Assembly (NCBI RefSeq): GCF_001905005.1
Contig: NZ_LWKZ01000025.1
Location: 434,001-498,000 of the forward strand
Length of the DNA: 64,000 nucleotides
Source of the DNA: Streptomyces sp. CB02923
GTDB taxonomy: Bacteria; Actinomycetota; Actinomycetes; Streptomycetales; Streptomycetaceae
Direction: 5' to 3'
Part shown: positions 1 through 8,940 of the stretch, piece by piece
How the letters are laid out: each line of letters starts with the position of its first letter
Position numbering within the stretch: position 1 is the stretch's first letter
Made by a program: the position numbers and the translations under genes
Notes under the pieces: model-generated
Seen by the model: the letters and a program-made list of their open reading frames with translations, nothing else
Told to the model about the DNA's origin: nothing
Databases searched by the model: none

Positions 1-619
1 GTTCCGCGGCTCCGTGCGCACCTATCTCGAGGGTCTGACGAGAAACGTGCAGCTGATCCAGAAGTCGGACGCGACGCTCTCCGGGCGCAGCGCGACCATT
101 CCGGTGACGGTGCAGAACAACCTGGTCCAGGGCGTGCGGAATCTGACGCTGGAACTCACGTCCTCGCAGCCCAACCGCCTCGACGCGGGCGAGCCGCAGG
201 AGATCACGGTCGACGGCGGGCACAGCCAGTCGTTCAAGTTCGACACGACGGCGAACGCCAACGGTCCGGTGCAGGTGACGGCACAGCTCTACACCGCCGA
301 GGGCAAGCCGTACGGTCGGCCGATGACCTTCCAGGTCAATGTCACCGAGATCACCTCGACGATCATGCTCGTCATCGCGGGCGGTGTGCTGCTGCTCGTC
401 CTCGCCGGTGTGCGCATCTACCTCCAGCGCAAGCGTGCCGGATCCCGGCACGACGGGGAGGGGACCGACGGTGGCGAAGGGGCCGAAGGGCCCGGCGGCG
501 GCAGCGGGGACGGCGGCGGTACGGACGGTGACGAGCCGGTGCAGCCGGGTGACCCCGGGCCGGACACCGGTTCGGAAAGCACGGACGCGTCCGGCTCAGG
601 TGAGAAAGTGGACCGTTGA
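1..619 (+). CDS. DUF6049-type membrane protein, C-terminal part (5' end outside window)
   Basis: The reading frame is open from the first bases, so this is the C-terminal ~205 residues of a longer protein. It shows an extracytoplasmic beta-rich segment, one membrane helix (about 115-137 counted from the GTG at 14, hydrophobic run IMLVIAGGVLLLVLAGV) and a basic stop-transfer stretch. A Gly/Asp/Glu-rich cytoplasmic tail of ~60 residues follows. In Streptomyces the gene just upstream of murJ is a large secreted, C-terminally anchored protein of the DUF6049 family, and both position and topology fit. The function is unknown. It ends 46 bp before murJ, so co-transcription with it is likely. The family call rests mostly on gene order. 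Confidence 0.7.
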   Translation, partial: FRGSVRTYLEGLTRNVQLIQKSDATLSGRSATIPVTVQNNLVQGVRNLTLELTSSQPNRLDAGEPQEITVDGGHSQSFKFDTTANANGPVQVTAQLYTAEGKPYGRPMTFQVNVTEITSTIMLVIAGGVLLLVLAGVRIYLQRKRAGSRHDGEGTDGGEGAEGPGGGSGDGGGTDGDEPVQPGDPGPDTGSESTDASGSGEKVDR

Positions 620-665
620 TAGATGGCGGGGCCGGATGGCCGGCGACGGATGAGGTGGGGCAGCG

Positions 666-2927
666 ATGAATGCGCCGTACGACGGTGACCGCGGCAGGGG
701 TGCGCGCGGCACCCCCGCGGGTCAGGGACCGCCGACGCCCCAGGGGCAACCGCCCCAGGACCCGTACATGCAGGACGCGTACGCCAACGACCCGTACCGG
801 TCCCAGGACCCCACGACCCAGGACCCGGTCAACGATGTCTTCTACGACCGGTCTGCCCACCCCCCGCCCCCTCCCGGCCAGGCCCCGAACCCGCTCTACC
901 AGCAGCCGCCCGCGCCGCAGCACACGCCCGACCCCCAGGTGTGGGCCCCGCCGCCGCCTCCCGAGCCCCAGGGACCGACCCGGCACCTGCCGTACGGTGA
1001 CGACGCCGCCAAGACGCAGTTCGTGGGGGTGGACGACCTCATCACGCAGGCCTCCGACGAGCGCCCGGAGCCGGACGCCTTCGCGCACCTGTACCGGGAC
1101 CAGCAGCAGCCGTACGAGCCCCAGCGGTCCTATGCACCGCAGCAGTCGTACGAGCCCCAGCGGCCGTACGAACCGCAACAGCCGATGGCACCGCAGCAGC
1201 CCATGGCGCCGCAGCAGGAGCCCGTTCCGCAGGTTGCCGCCGTGCCGGAGCAGCCGCCGGCACCCGCCCCGGAGCCCGCCAAGCGCTCCGGCGGGCGTGC
1301 CTCGGGACTGCTGAAGTCCAGCGCGGTCATGGCCGCCGGCACGTTGGTCTCCCGGATCCTGGGCTTCGTCCGCAACCTCGTCATCGCCGCGGCGATCGGC
1401 GTCGGCACCCTCAACGACTCGTACCAGGTCGCCAACACCCTGCCGACGATGATCTACATCCTCGTCGGTGGCGGCGCCCTGAACGCCGTGTTCATCCCGC
1501 AGCTGGTGCGGGCCATGAAGGACGACGAGGACGGCGGCGAGGCGTACGCCAACCGCCTCCTGACCCTGGTCACCGTGCTGATGGCGGGTATCACCACGGT
1601 CTGTGTGCTGGCGGCTCCGATCTTCATCAGCATGATGTCGCCGAAGATCGCCTCCGATCCCGAGCAGATGGAGGTAGCGGTCGCCTTCGCCCGCTACTGC
1701 CTGCCGACCATGTTCTTCATGGGTGTGCACGTCGTGCTGGGGCAGATCCTCAACGCCCGTGGCCGGTTCGGCGCGATGATGTGGACCCCGGTCCTCAACA
1801 ACGTCATCGTGATCGCCACCTTCGGCGCGTTCATCTGGGTCTTCGGCCGCTTCTCGCAGAGCGGCGTGGGCGCGGGCAACGTCTCCGCCGACGCGATCCG
1901 GCTGCTGGGCATCGGCACGCTGCTCGGGCTGACCGTGCAGGCGCTCGCCATGTTCCCCTACCTCCGTGACGCCGGTTTCCGGCTCCGCCCCCGCTTCGAC
2001 TGGCGCGGCCACGGGCTCGGCAAGGCCGCACGGCTCGCCAAGTGGACCTTCTTCTTCGTACTGGCCAACCAGCTCGGCCTGGTCGTGGTGACCCAGATCG
2101 CCACCTGGGCGGGCTCGGTCGCCGAGGGCGAAGGCCACTCCGGTACCGGTATCACCGCCTACAACTACGCGCTGCAGCTCTGGCAGATGCCGCAGGCCAT
2201 CATCACCGTCTCGGTCATGACCGCCGTGTTGCCGCGCATCTCCCGCGCCGCACACGACGGAGACGTCACCGCGGTACGCGACGACATCTCCTACGGCCTG
2301 CGGACCTCGGCGGTGGCCATCGTCCCGTGTGCCTTCGCGTTCGTGGCGCTCGGTGTCCCCATGGCGACACTGATGTTCTCCAGCGCAGGCGCCGGTGCCA
2401 CCAACATCGGCTACGTGATCATGGCATTCGGTCTGGGCCTGATTCCGTACTCCGCGCAGTACGTCATCCTGCGTGGCTTCTACGCCTACGAGGACACCCG
2501 CACGCCGTTCTTCAACACGGTGATCGTCGCCGCCGTCAACGCGGCGGTCTCCGGTCTGTGCTTCCTCCTCCTGCCGGCCCGCTGGGTCGTGGTCGGCCTC
2601 GCCGCCGCCTATGGTCTGGCCTACGCCGTCGGCGTCGGCGTGGCCTGGCGGCGGCTGCGCACGCGGCTGGGCGGTGACCTGGACGGGCCGCACGTCATCC
2701 GTACGTACGCCCGCCTGGCCGGTGCCTGCGTTCCCGCCGCCCTGGTCGGCGGCGCGGCCACATACGGAATCACCCTGGCGCTCGGCAGCGGCGTCACCGG
2801 TTCACTGGCCGCCTTGGTCGGTGGCGGTGTCACACTGATCGCCGTCTTCTTCCTCGCCGCGAAGCGGATGCGGGTCGAGGAGATGAACGCCATGGTCGGC
2901 ATGGTGCGCGCCAAGCTGGGGCGCTGA
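666..2927 (+). CDS. murJ: Lipid II flippase MurJ (MviN family) with long N-terminal extension
   Basis: A 753-aa protein of the MOP superfamily, which moves lipid II across the membrane for peptidoglycan synthesis. Residues 1 to ~210 are a hydrophilic Pro/Gln-rich cytoplasmic extension with repeated YEPQ/APQQ units. From ~215 (SSAVMAAGTLVSRILGFVRN) it is a multi-spanning membrane protein with the usual MurJ core. The ATG at 666 follows GAGGTGGGG. In mycobacteria the MviN orthologue continues into a pseudokinase and an extracytoplasmic domain. Here the protein stops after the membrane core and the pseudokinase is a separate downstream gene. The neighbours (sigM, trxBA, parAB) are the conserved Streptomyces order. 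Confidence 0.95.
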   Translation: MNAPYDGDRGRGARGTPAGQGPPTPQGQPPQDPYMQDAYANDPYRSQDPTTQDPVNDVFYDRSAHPPPPPGQAPNPLYQQPPAPQHTPDPQVWAPPPPPEPQGPTRHLPYGDDAAKTQFVGVDDLITQASDERPEPDAFAHLYRDQQQPYEPQRSYAPQQSYEPQRPYEPQQPMAPQQPMAPQQEPVPQVAAVPEQPPAPAPEPAKRSGGRASGLLKSSAVMAAGTLVSRILGFVRNLVIAAAIGVGTLNDSYQVANTLPTMIYILVGGGALNAVFIPQLVRAMKDDEDGGEAYANRLLTLVTVLMAGITTVCVLAAPIFISMMSPKIASDPEQMEVAVAFARYCLPTMFFMGVHVVLGQILNARGRFGAMMWTPVLNNVIVIATFGAFIWVFGRFSQSGVGAGNVSADAIRLLGIGTLLGLTVQALAMFPYLRDAGFRLRPRFDWRGHGLGKAARLAKWTFFFVLANQLGLVVVTQIATWAGSVAEGEGHSGTGITAYNYALQLWQMPQAIITVSVMTAVLPRISRAAHDGDVTAVRDDISYGLRTSAVAIVPCAFAFVALGVPMATLMFSSAGAGATNIGYVIMAFGLGLIPYSAQYVILRGFYAYEDTRTPFFNTVIVAAVNAAVSGLCFLLLPARWVVVGLAAAYGLAYAVGVGVAWRRLRTRLGGDLDGPHVIRTYARLAGACVPAALVGGAATYGITLALGSGVTGSLAALVGGGVTLIAVFFLAAKRMRVEEMNAMVGMVRAKLGR

Positions 2928-3034
2928 TCGGGCACAACCTTCGGCCGCAACCGTGTGTCGTGCATAGTGGCGGTCTGTGGGCACAATTGTCTTGGCTCGT
3001 AGAGCCTGCAACGGATGGGGAGGCAGGAACGACG

Positions 3035-4759
3035 GTGGCGGAACGGAGCACGGCTGCCGTCGACGTGGCCGACACGAGCGGTGAGGAACCGCTGACCGCC
3101 CAGGCGGGAGAGGCCACGAACGACGGTGCGGAGGCCGAGAGCGTAACCGGCACGGACAAGGACACCGCACGCACCGGCGATCAGCCTGCCGCGGTGGCCG
3201 ACACCAAGCCGCCCGAACTGCACAGCGGCCACAAGCTCGCCAGACGCTACCGCCTGGAGGAGTGCGTCACCCGTCTGGACGGATTCAGCAGCTGGCGTGC
3301 GGTCGACGAGAAACTGCGCCGTGCTGTCGGCGTACACATCCTGCCCGCGGACCACCCGCGTGCCCGCCCCGTGCTGTCCGCCGCGCGCTCCGCCGCGCTG
3401 CTCGGCGACCCCCGCTTCGTGCAGGTCCTCGACGCCGTCGAGGAGAACGACCTCGTCTACGTCGTGCACGAGTGGCTTCCGGACGCCACGGAACTGACCG
3501 CGGTGCTCGCGAACGGCCCGCTGGAACCGCACGACGCCTACCAGCTCGTCAGCCAGGTCTCCCAGGCCATGACCGCCGCCCACCGGGAAGGCCTGTCCCA
3601 TCTCAGGCTCAATCCCAGCTCGGTGCTGCGGACCGAGTCCGGGCAGTACCGCATCCGCGGCCTGGCCGTGATGGCCGCACTGCGCGGCATCGTCAGCGAG
3701 CACCCCCAGCGCACGGACACCGAGGCGATCGGCGCGCTCCTGTACGCCGCCCTGACGCAGCGCTGGCCGTACGAGAGCGACGCGTACGGGCTGTCGGGGC
3801 TGCCCAAGGACGTCGGCATGATCCCGCCGGACCAGGTACGGGCCGGAGTGCACCGCGGCCTGTCCGAGCTCGCCATGCGCGCGCTGGTCAACGACGGCGC
3901 CACCGCCTCCCGCCAGGAGCCGGCCTGCACCACTCCGGAGGAGCTGGCGAAGGCCGTCACGGCCATACCGCGCATCCGCCCGCCGGAGACGTCCTTCACC
4001 TCCCCGCCGCCCTATCAGCGCACTGCCTTCCAGCAGGGTTCGTACGGGCAGCCCCCCTCCCGCAACGGCGGTGCGACGGCACGGACCGCCGCGGTGCCCG
4101 CTCCGCCACCGCCGCTGCAGAGCCGCACCGGCCGGGCCCTGAAGTGGTGCGTGTCCGGGCTGCTCATCGCGGCGCTGGGGCTCGGGAGCTGGCAGCTGGC
4201 GGACACCCTCTTGCAGGGGGAGGGCCAGGACAACCAGGAGAGCGCGCAGCCCGAGGAAGGCCAGCAGAAGAAGCCGGCGCCGAAGCCGATCAAGATCGAC
4301 GACGTCACGGAGTTCTCTCCGCGGTCCAGTTCGCCCGTCGGCGGGCGCCAGAGCCCGGCGTCGAACGCCGTGGACGGGGACCCGGGCACCGCCTGGGTGA
4401 CCGGGCTGTTCAAGGGCTGGGCGAACTTCGGCAATCTTCCGCCCCGTGCGGACGGCAGCGGTCTCGTCGTCGACCTCGGCAGCGTCAAGGACGTCACCGA
4501 AGTCCAGACCAGCATGTACCGGGCCGGGCAGACGGCCGAGGTGCTCGCCGCCGATCCCGCCGCGTCGAACCCGACGACGCTCAGCGCGTTCCCGCAGCGT
4601 CTCTCGAAGCTGGAGAAGGCCGGTTCCTCCCTGTCCGTGAAGCTGGACAAGCCCATCAAGACGCGTTACGTCCTGATCCACATCACGGAGCTGCCCAGCG
4701 ACACCGAGGAAGACGGGTATCGGGGCGGCATCTCGGAGATCAAGGTCAACGGCAACTGA
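3035..4759 (+). CDS. Membrane pseudokinase with C-terminal discoidin-like domain (MviN partner)
   Basis: A 574-aa protein. Residues ~45-275 align by eye to a Ser/Thr kinase fold, but the HRD loop reads HLRLNP and no DFG motif or glycine-rich loop is visible, so it should be catalytically dead. After a Pro-rich linker there is one membrane helix (~368-392). An outside domain of F5/8 type C (galactose-binding-like) character follows (~420-574). This is the same order as the C-terminal half of mycobacterial MviN, whose pseudokinase is bound by FhaA when phosphorylated by PknB; both partner genes are in this window. I chose GTG 3035 because GGGGAGG lies just upstream. The frame is open to GTG 2960. 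Confidence 0.85.
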   Translation: MAERSTAAVDVADTSGEEPLTAQAGEATNDGAEAESVTGTDKDTARTGDQPAAVADTKPPELHSGHKLARRYRLEECVTRLDGFSSWRAVDEKLRRAVGVHILPADHPRARPVLSAARSAALLGDPRFVQVLDAVEENDLVYVVHEWLPDATELTAVLANGPLEPHDAYQLVSQVSQAMTAAHREGLSHLRLNPSSVLRTESGQYRIRGLAVMAALRGIVSEHPQRTDTEAIGALLYAALTQRWPYESDAYGLSGLPKDVGMIPPDQVRAGVHRGLSELAMRALVNDGATASRQEPACTTPEELAKAVTAIPRIRPPETSFTSPPPYQRTAFQQGSYGQPPSRNGGATARTAAVPAPPPPLQSRTGRALKWCVSGLLIAALGLGSWQLADTLLQGEGQDNQESAQPEEGQQKKPAPKPIKIDDVTEFSPRSSSPVGGRQSPASNAVDGDPGTAWVTGLFKGWANFGNLPPRADGSGLVVDLGSVKDVTEVQTSMYRAGQTAEVLAADPAASNPTTLSAFPQRLSKLEKAGSSLSVKLDKPIKTRYVLIHITELPSDTEEDGYRGGISEIKVNGN

Positions 4760-4760
4760 C

Positions 4761-4794
4761 CCCTTCGAGCGCTCTTCACGGAGCGCTCGAAGGG
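4761..4794 (+). terminator. Hairpin terminator after pseudokinase gene
   Basis: A perfect 14-bp inverted repeat, CCCTTCGAGCGCTC and its complement, with a 6-nt loop, starting 2 bp after the stop codon. There is only a short T-rich tail, as is common in high-GC actinobacteria. It separates the murJ/pseudokinase unit from sigM. Confidence 0.8.
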
Positions 4795-4908
4795 CTTGAT
4801 CCATCCCCTGCTCCCGCGAGATCCGGTCGACTCACAAGGCTTGTTTACTTCCTGCGGGTGACCGGCTTCAATGGGGCCCAGATATCCGCTACCCGCACAG
4901 GGGGGCAC

Positions 4909-5604
4909 GTGGAGGCGGGGACCAACGGGCCTCACGACGTGAGTGACAGCGACCTTCTCGCTCGCCACGTCAAAGGTGACCCCGACGCCTTCGGCGAGAT
5001 AGTCCGGCGCCACCGTGACCGGCTCTGGGCGGTGGCGCTCCGAACCCTCGGCGACCGGGAAGAAGCGGCGGACGCCGTGCAGGACGCCCTCGTATCGGCC
5101 TACCGGGCCGCCCATACCTTTCGCGGCCAGTCGGCCGTCACAACCTGGTTGCACCGCATCACGGTCAACGCCTGTCTGGACCGGGCCCGCAAGGCGGCCT
5201 CCCGCCGTACGTCTCCGGTTGCCGAGACCGAGCGGCTGGAACAGTTGCTGGAGCCGCACGAGTCCGCTGCCGTGCCGGCCGAGCGGCAGGATCTGCATCG
5301 TGAACTGCTCAGTGCGCTGCGCACACTGCCCGAAGAACAACGTGCGGCTCTGGTCCTCGTTGACATGCAGGGATACCCGGTGGCCGAGGCCGCCGCGATC
5401 CTCGATGTCCCCACGGGGACGGTGAAGAGCCGGTGCGCGCGGGGTCGCGCTCGGCTTCTGCCGATGCTCACCCATCTGCGCCCGGGTGAAGGGGATAACA
5501 GACCCGTCAGCGGGGGAAGGAACCGGGCGCAGGGGACATCCGTCCCAGAGGCGGCAGGGCCGAAGGACACAGATGCCGTGAAGGGCGGAGGTGGGCGCTC
5601 GTGA
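4909..5604 (+). CDS. sigM: ECF sigma factor SigM
   Basis: A 231-aa ECF sigma factor. The sigma-2 region is seen at LLARHVKGDPDAFGEIVRRH through the DAVQDALVSAYRA segment, and sigma-4 at RTLPEEQRAALVLVDMQGYPV through the helix-turn-helix VPTGTVKSRCARGRARL. A Gly/Lys-rich tail follows. Position next to murJ and trxBA matches sigM of Streptomyces coelicolor and Mycobacterium tuberculosis. The start is GTG 4909 (AGGGGGG, but only 3 nt upstream). An in-frame GTG at 4939 is possible, as its conserved LLARHVKG begins right after it. Its TGA overlaps the GTG of the anti-sigma gene (GTGA), which points to translational coupling. Confidence 0.93.
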   Translation: MEAGTNGPHDVSDSDLLARHVKGDPDAFGEIVRRHRDRLWAVALRTLGDREEAADAVQDALVSAYRAAHTFRGQSAVTTWLHRITVNACLDRARKAASRRTSPVAETERLEQLLEPHESAAVPAERQDLHRELLSALRTLPEEQRAALVLVDMQGYPVAEAAAILDVPTGTVKSRCARGRARLLPMLTHLRPGEGDNRPVSGGRNRAQGTSVPEAAGPKDTDAVKGGGGRS

Positions 5605-6536
5605 CTTCGACGACCGACACGGACGAGCACCCGGAGGTTTCCGAGATCTCCGCGCTCACGGACGGTCTGCTCTCGCCGTCCCGCACCGCTGATCTACGCG
5701 ATCACCTGGCGTGCTGTGAGCTGTGTGAGGACGTCCATACCTCCCTGGAGGAAATCCGAGGCTTGCTGGGCACGCTTCCGGGGCCCACCCGCATGCCGGC
5801 CGATGTGGCGGGTCGTATCGACGCCGCGCTGGCAGCTGAGGCACTGCTCGACTCCACCGCACCGGACCAGGGCACTGCTGTTTCACGTGAAACCCCGGCA
5901 GCCGCGGTCACCGCTGTTTCACGTGAAACCGACGCGACGCCTTCCAGCACCACCCCCGCGCCCGTCACCCGGCCCGCGGGCCACCCCCGGGCGGCTTCCG
6001 GCCCGGGGCGCCGGGCAGTGGGCGCCCGGACCCGAAACCGACGCTGGCCGAGGGCGCTGCTCGGTGCCGCGGCCGCCGCGGCGGTCATCGGTGTGGGCGG
6101 AGTCGTCCTTCAGAACGCGGCCACCAGCACCGGCCAGAAGGGCGCGCAGCGACACCACACCGAAGCGTCCGAGAAGAGCTCGGGTACCGCCTCCGCGCTG
6201 ACGTCGGCCACGCTGGAGTCACGGGTGCACGATCTGCTCACCTCGTCGGGCGGCAAGAAGACTCCGGATGTCGGCACGCAGAGTTCTCCCGACACCCCGC
6301 TGCGCGGCGCCACGGACACCGTCCCGTCCTGCGTGCAGCGTGGCACCGGACGGGTCGAAACGCCCTTGGCGTCCACGCACAGCACCTACGAAGGCCAGGA
6401 CGCGTACCTCGTGGTGCTGCCGCACCCGACCGACGCCGACCGCGTCTCGGCCTATGTCATCTCGGCCTCCTGCGTCTCGGCGTCTCCGCCGGCTCCGGGA
6501 AAGGTGCTGCTGACGCACTCGTACCGGCGAGACTGA
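5601..6536 (+). CDS. Membrane anti-sigma factor of SigM (ZAS-type)
   Basis: A 311-aa single-pass protein translated from the GTG that overlaps the sigM stop. The N-terminal cytoplasmic part has the H-x3-C-x2-C motif of zinc-binding anti-sigma domains (H33, C37, C40 in DHLACCELC). A disordered linker, one membrane helix (~150-172) and an outside domain of ~135 residues with two cysteines follow. It should hold SigM at the membrane until released. From memory, the S. coelicolor partner of SigM (called RsmA) was reported to bind an iron-sulfur cluster; I cannot check that here. Two parS sites are embedded in the linker, both read as VSRET. Confidence 0.9.
   Translation: MTSTTDTDEHPEVSEISALTDGLLSPSRTADLRDHLACCELCEDVHTSLEEIRGLLGTLPGPTRMPADVAGRIDAALAAEALLDSTAPDQGTAVSRETPAAAVTAVSRETDATPSSTTPAPVTRPAGHPRAASGPGRRAVGARTRNRRWPRALLGAAAAAAVIGVGGVVLQNAATSTGQKGAQRHHTEASEKSSGTASALTSATLESRVHDLLTSSGGKKTPDVGTQSSPDTPLRGATDTVPSCVQRGTGRVETPLASTHSTYEGQDAYLVVLPHPTDADRVSAYVISASCVSASPPAPGKVLLTHSYRRD
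5880..5893. promoter_or_regulatory. parS site 1 (ParB-binding palindrome)
   Basis: GTTTCACGTGAAAC, flanked T..C, so it differs from the 16-bp consensus TGTTTCACGTGAAACA only at the last base. It lies inside the anti-SigM gene. Confidence 0.95.
5916..5929. promoter_or_regulatory. parS site 2
   Basis: A second GTTTCACGTGAAAC, 36 bp from site 1 (centre to centre), flanked T..C and in the same reading frame of the anti-SigM linker. Confidence 0.95.
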
Positions 6537-6564
6537 ACCGGCGGTACGGGCGCCGGGGCACCAC

Positions 6565-6591
6565 GGGAATGCTTGCCCCTTAGGATCCGTT
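6565..6591 (+). promoter_or_regulatory. SigR-type (disulfide stress) promoter of trxBA
   Basis: GGGAAT at 6565-6570, an 18-bp spacer, then GTT at 6589-6591, 63 bp before the trxB start. This matches the SigR promoter consensus GGGAAT-N18-GTT. trxBA is a known SigR target in S. coelicolor, so oxidative (thiol) induction is expected. Confidence 0.88.
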
Positions 6592-6653
6592 GGGTGGGGT
6601 GAGAGTTCACCGAGAGCCCCAGCAAGCAGTCGGCAGAGACAAGGAAGACACCC

Positions 6654-7628
6654 GTGAGCGACGTCCGTAACGTGATCATCATCGGCTCCGGGCCCGCGGG
6701 CTACACCGCCGCGCTCTACACCGCCCGTGCCTCCCTGAAGCCGCTGGTTTTCGAGGGCGCCGTCACCGCCGGTGGCGCGCTGATGAACACCACCGAGGTG
6801 GAGAACTTCCCCGGGTTCCGCGAGGGCATCATGGGACCCGACCTGATGGACAACATGCGGGCCCAGGCGGAGCGCTTCGGCGCCGAGCTGGTTCCGGACG
6901 ACATCGTCTCGGTCGACCTGACCGGGGAGATCAAGACCGTCACCGACACCGCCGGCACCGTCCACCGCGCCAAGGCCGTGATCGTCACCACCGGCTCTCA
7001 GCACCGCAAGCTGGGCCTGCCCCGCGAGGACGAGCTCTCCGGCCGCGGTGTCTCGTGGTGCGCCACCTGCGACGGGTTCTTCTTCAAGGACCAGGACATC
7101 GCCGTGGTCGGCGGCGGCGACACCGCGATGGAGGAGGCCACCTTCCTCTCCCGCTTCGCCAAGTCGGTCACGATCATCCACCGCCGGGACACGCTGCGCG
7201 CGAGCAAGGCGATGCAGGAACGCGCCTTCGCCGACCCGAAGATCAACTTCGTCTGGGACAGTGAGGTCGCCGAGGTCCACGGTGAGAACAAGCTCTCCGG
7301 CCTGACGCTGCGCAACCTGAAGACCGGCGAGACCTCGGAGTCCCCGGTGACCGGCCTGTTCATCGCGATCGGTCACGACCCGCGGACCGAGCTGTTCAAG
7401 GGCCAGCTGGAGCTGGACGACGAGGGTTACCTCCAGGTGGAGGCCCCCAGCACCCGTACGAACGTCACGGGCGTCTTCGCCGCCGGCGACGTCGTGGACC
7501 ACACCTACCGCCAGGCGATCACGGCGGCCGGCACCGGTTGCTCCGCGGCCCTGGACGCCGAGCGGCACCTCGCCGCGCTGTCGGACAGCGAGGACGTCCC
7601 TGAGCCGGAGAAGACCGCCTCCGCCTGA
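6654..7628 (+). CDS. trxB: Thioredoxin reductase (NADPH)
   Basis: A 324-aa flavoprotein that reduces thioredoxin with NADPH in the cytosol. Visible are the FAD motif GSGPAGYTAALY near the N-terminus, the redox pair CATC (C136, C139) and the NADPH motif GGGDTAMEEA. A C-terminal FAD-contact motif GVFAAGDVVD is also present. The GTG start follows AAGGAAG. It lies upstream of trxA, 50 bp apart, and both are probably read from the SigR-type promoter at 6565. Confidence 0.98.
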   Translation: MSDVRNVIIIGSGPAGYTAALYTARASLKPLVFEGAVTAGGALMNTTEVENFPGFREGIMGPDLMDNMRAQAERFGAELVPDDIVSVDLTGEIKTVTDTAGTVHRAKAVIVTTGSQHRKLGLPREDELSGRGVSWCATCDGFFFKDQDIAVVGGGDTAMEEATFLSRFAKSVTIIHRRDTLRASKAMQERAFADPKINFVWDSEVAEVHGENKLSGLTLRNLKTGETSESPVTGLFIAIGHDPRTELFKGQLELDDEGYLQVEAPSTRTNVTGVFAAGDVVDHTYRQAITAAGTGCSAALDAERHLAALSDSEDVPEPEKTASA

Positions 7629-7678
7629 CCTTGCCCCTGACGCCCCTACGCCCCACCCCACCCAGTAAGGAGACTGCC

Positions 7679-8005
<327 letters not shown>

Positions 8006-8023
8006 TCGCACACCGCGTCGTGA

Positions 8024-8063
8024 CGCGAAAGGGCCCGCCCCTCGGGGGCCGGGCCCTTTCGCG
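8024..8063 (+). terminator. trxBA terminator
   Basis: A 13-bp perfect inverted repeat (CGCGAAAGGGCCC and its complement), with a 14-nt loop that itself can pair, starting 19 bp after the trxA stop. Confidence 0.85.
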
Positions 8064-8079
8064 TTGCGCGGACCCGTTT

Positions 8080-8697
8080 CTAGAGCGGCCGCAGGGCAGG
8101 TTCCTTCTGGACTGCTCCCAGGAGGCGGTCGAGCGCCAGCTCCACGTCTTCTTTCCACGAGATCGTGGTGCGTAGCTCCAGCCTCAGGCGGGGGAAGCGG
8201 GGATGCGGGCGGACCGTCTTGAAGCCGACGGCCAGGAGGTGGTCGGCGGGGAGCACACACGCGGGCTCCTCCCAGCGGGCATCGCCGAATGCCTCGACCG
8301 CCTTGAAGCCGCGTCGGATGAGGTCCTTGGCCACCGTCTGCACCATGACACGGCCCAGCCCCTGCCCTTGGAACCCGGGCGTCAGCCAGGCCGTGAGGAG
8401 CTGTACGGCATCAGGGGAGACCGGGCTCGTGGGAAAAGCCGTGGAGCGCGGCACATATGCGGGTGGGGCGTACAGCACGAAACCGACCGGGACGTCGTCG
8501 ACATAGACCACGCGGCCGCAGGAGCCCCATTCCAGAAGGACGGCCGAGATCCAGGCCTCCTTCTCCAGCTCGGGCCGGCCCGCTTTTACCGCGGCTTCTC
8601 CGCTGACGGGATCGAGCTCCCAGAAGACGCAGGAGCGGCAGCGCTTGGGGAGGTCCGGAAGGTTGTCCAGCGTGAGCGGTACGAGCCGACGGCCCAT
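8080..8697 (-). CDS. GNAT-family N-acetyltransferase
   Basis: A 205-aa protein with a GNAT acetyl-CoA binding signature around residues 105-130 (LTPGFQGQGLGRVMVQTVAK, Q/R-x-x-G-x-G/A type). A CxxC pair sits near the N-terminus (CRSC). The substrate is unknown. The ATG at 8697 has GAGG ~10 nt upstream. It lies between the trxA terminator and the parAB terminator, a position conserved in Streptomyces. An overlapping out-of-frame ORF begins upstream (see 8586-8843). Confidence 0.8.
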   Translation of the reverse strand: MGRRLVPLTLDNLPDLPKRCRSCVFWELDPVSGEAAVKAGRPELEKEAWISAVLLEWGSCGRVVYVDDVPVGFVLYAPPAYVPRSTAFPTSPVSPDAVQLLTAWLTPGFQGQGLGRVMVQTVAKDLIRRGFKAVEAFGDARWEEPACVLPADHLLAVGFKTVRPHPRFPRLRLELRTTISWKEDVELALDRLLGAVQKEPALRPL

Positions 8698-8843
8698 GAA
8701 GACAGGTCCTCACTTCCCTCGCCAGCCGCACCGCGCGATACCGTCCGCACGTCCCGCTCTCTGAGCAGGCCACCGACGAAACCACCGACTGCTCCGAGGC
8801 CGAAGCCCGCTGCCACCAGTCCGGTGCGGCTCACCGTTCGCAT
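8586..8843 (-). CDS. Possible small membrane protein overlapping the acetyltransferase start
   Basis: An 85-aa ORF with an ideal AAGGAG site 6 nt before its ATG and a single predicted membrane helix (residues 8-27, GLVAAGFGLGAVGGFVGGLL). Its 3' 112 bp overlap the acetyltransferase in another frame, and that part looks like out-of-frame sequence (Ser/Ala-rich). It could be a real short gene, a leader that couples translation of the acetyltransferase, or the trace of a frameshift. I do not recognise a family. Confidence 0.45.
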   Translation of the reverse strand: MRTVSRTGLVAAGFGLGAVGGFVGGLLRERDVRTVSRGAAGEGSEDLSSWAVGSYRSRWTTFRTSPSAAAPASSGSSIPSAEKPR

Positions 8844-8940
8844 GGCTTACTCCTTGTTGTGGGGGTTTCCACGTGGATGTGCGCCATACCCGATCGCATC
8901 GTATCCACGGTCCGCGTACGCGGGTACCGCCACACAGCAA

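Noticed and set aside
372..2693. 773-aa open frame on the - strand opposite murJ
   Set aside because: It mirrors the murJ codons, is rich in Arg/Gly/His/Asp as expected for an antisense frame in GC-rich DNA, and has no domain or ribosome site.
2960..3034. Longer start of the pseudokinase at GTG 2960
   Set aside because: No ribosome site there, whereas GTG 3035 has GGGGAGG.
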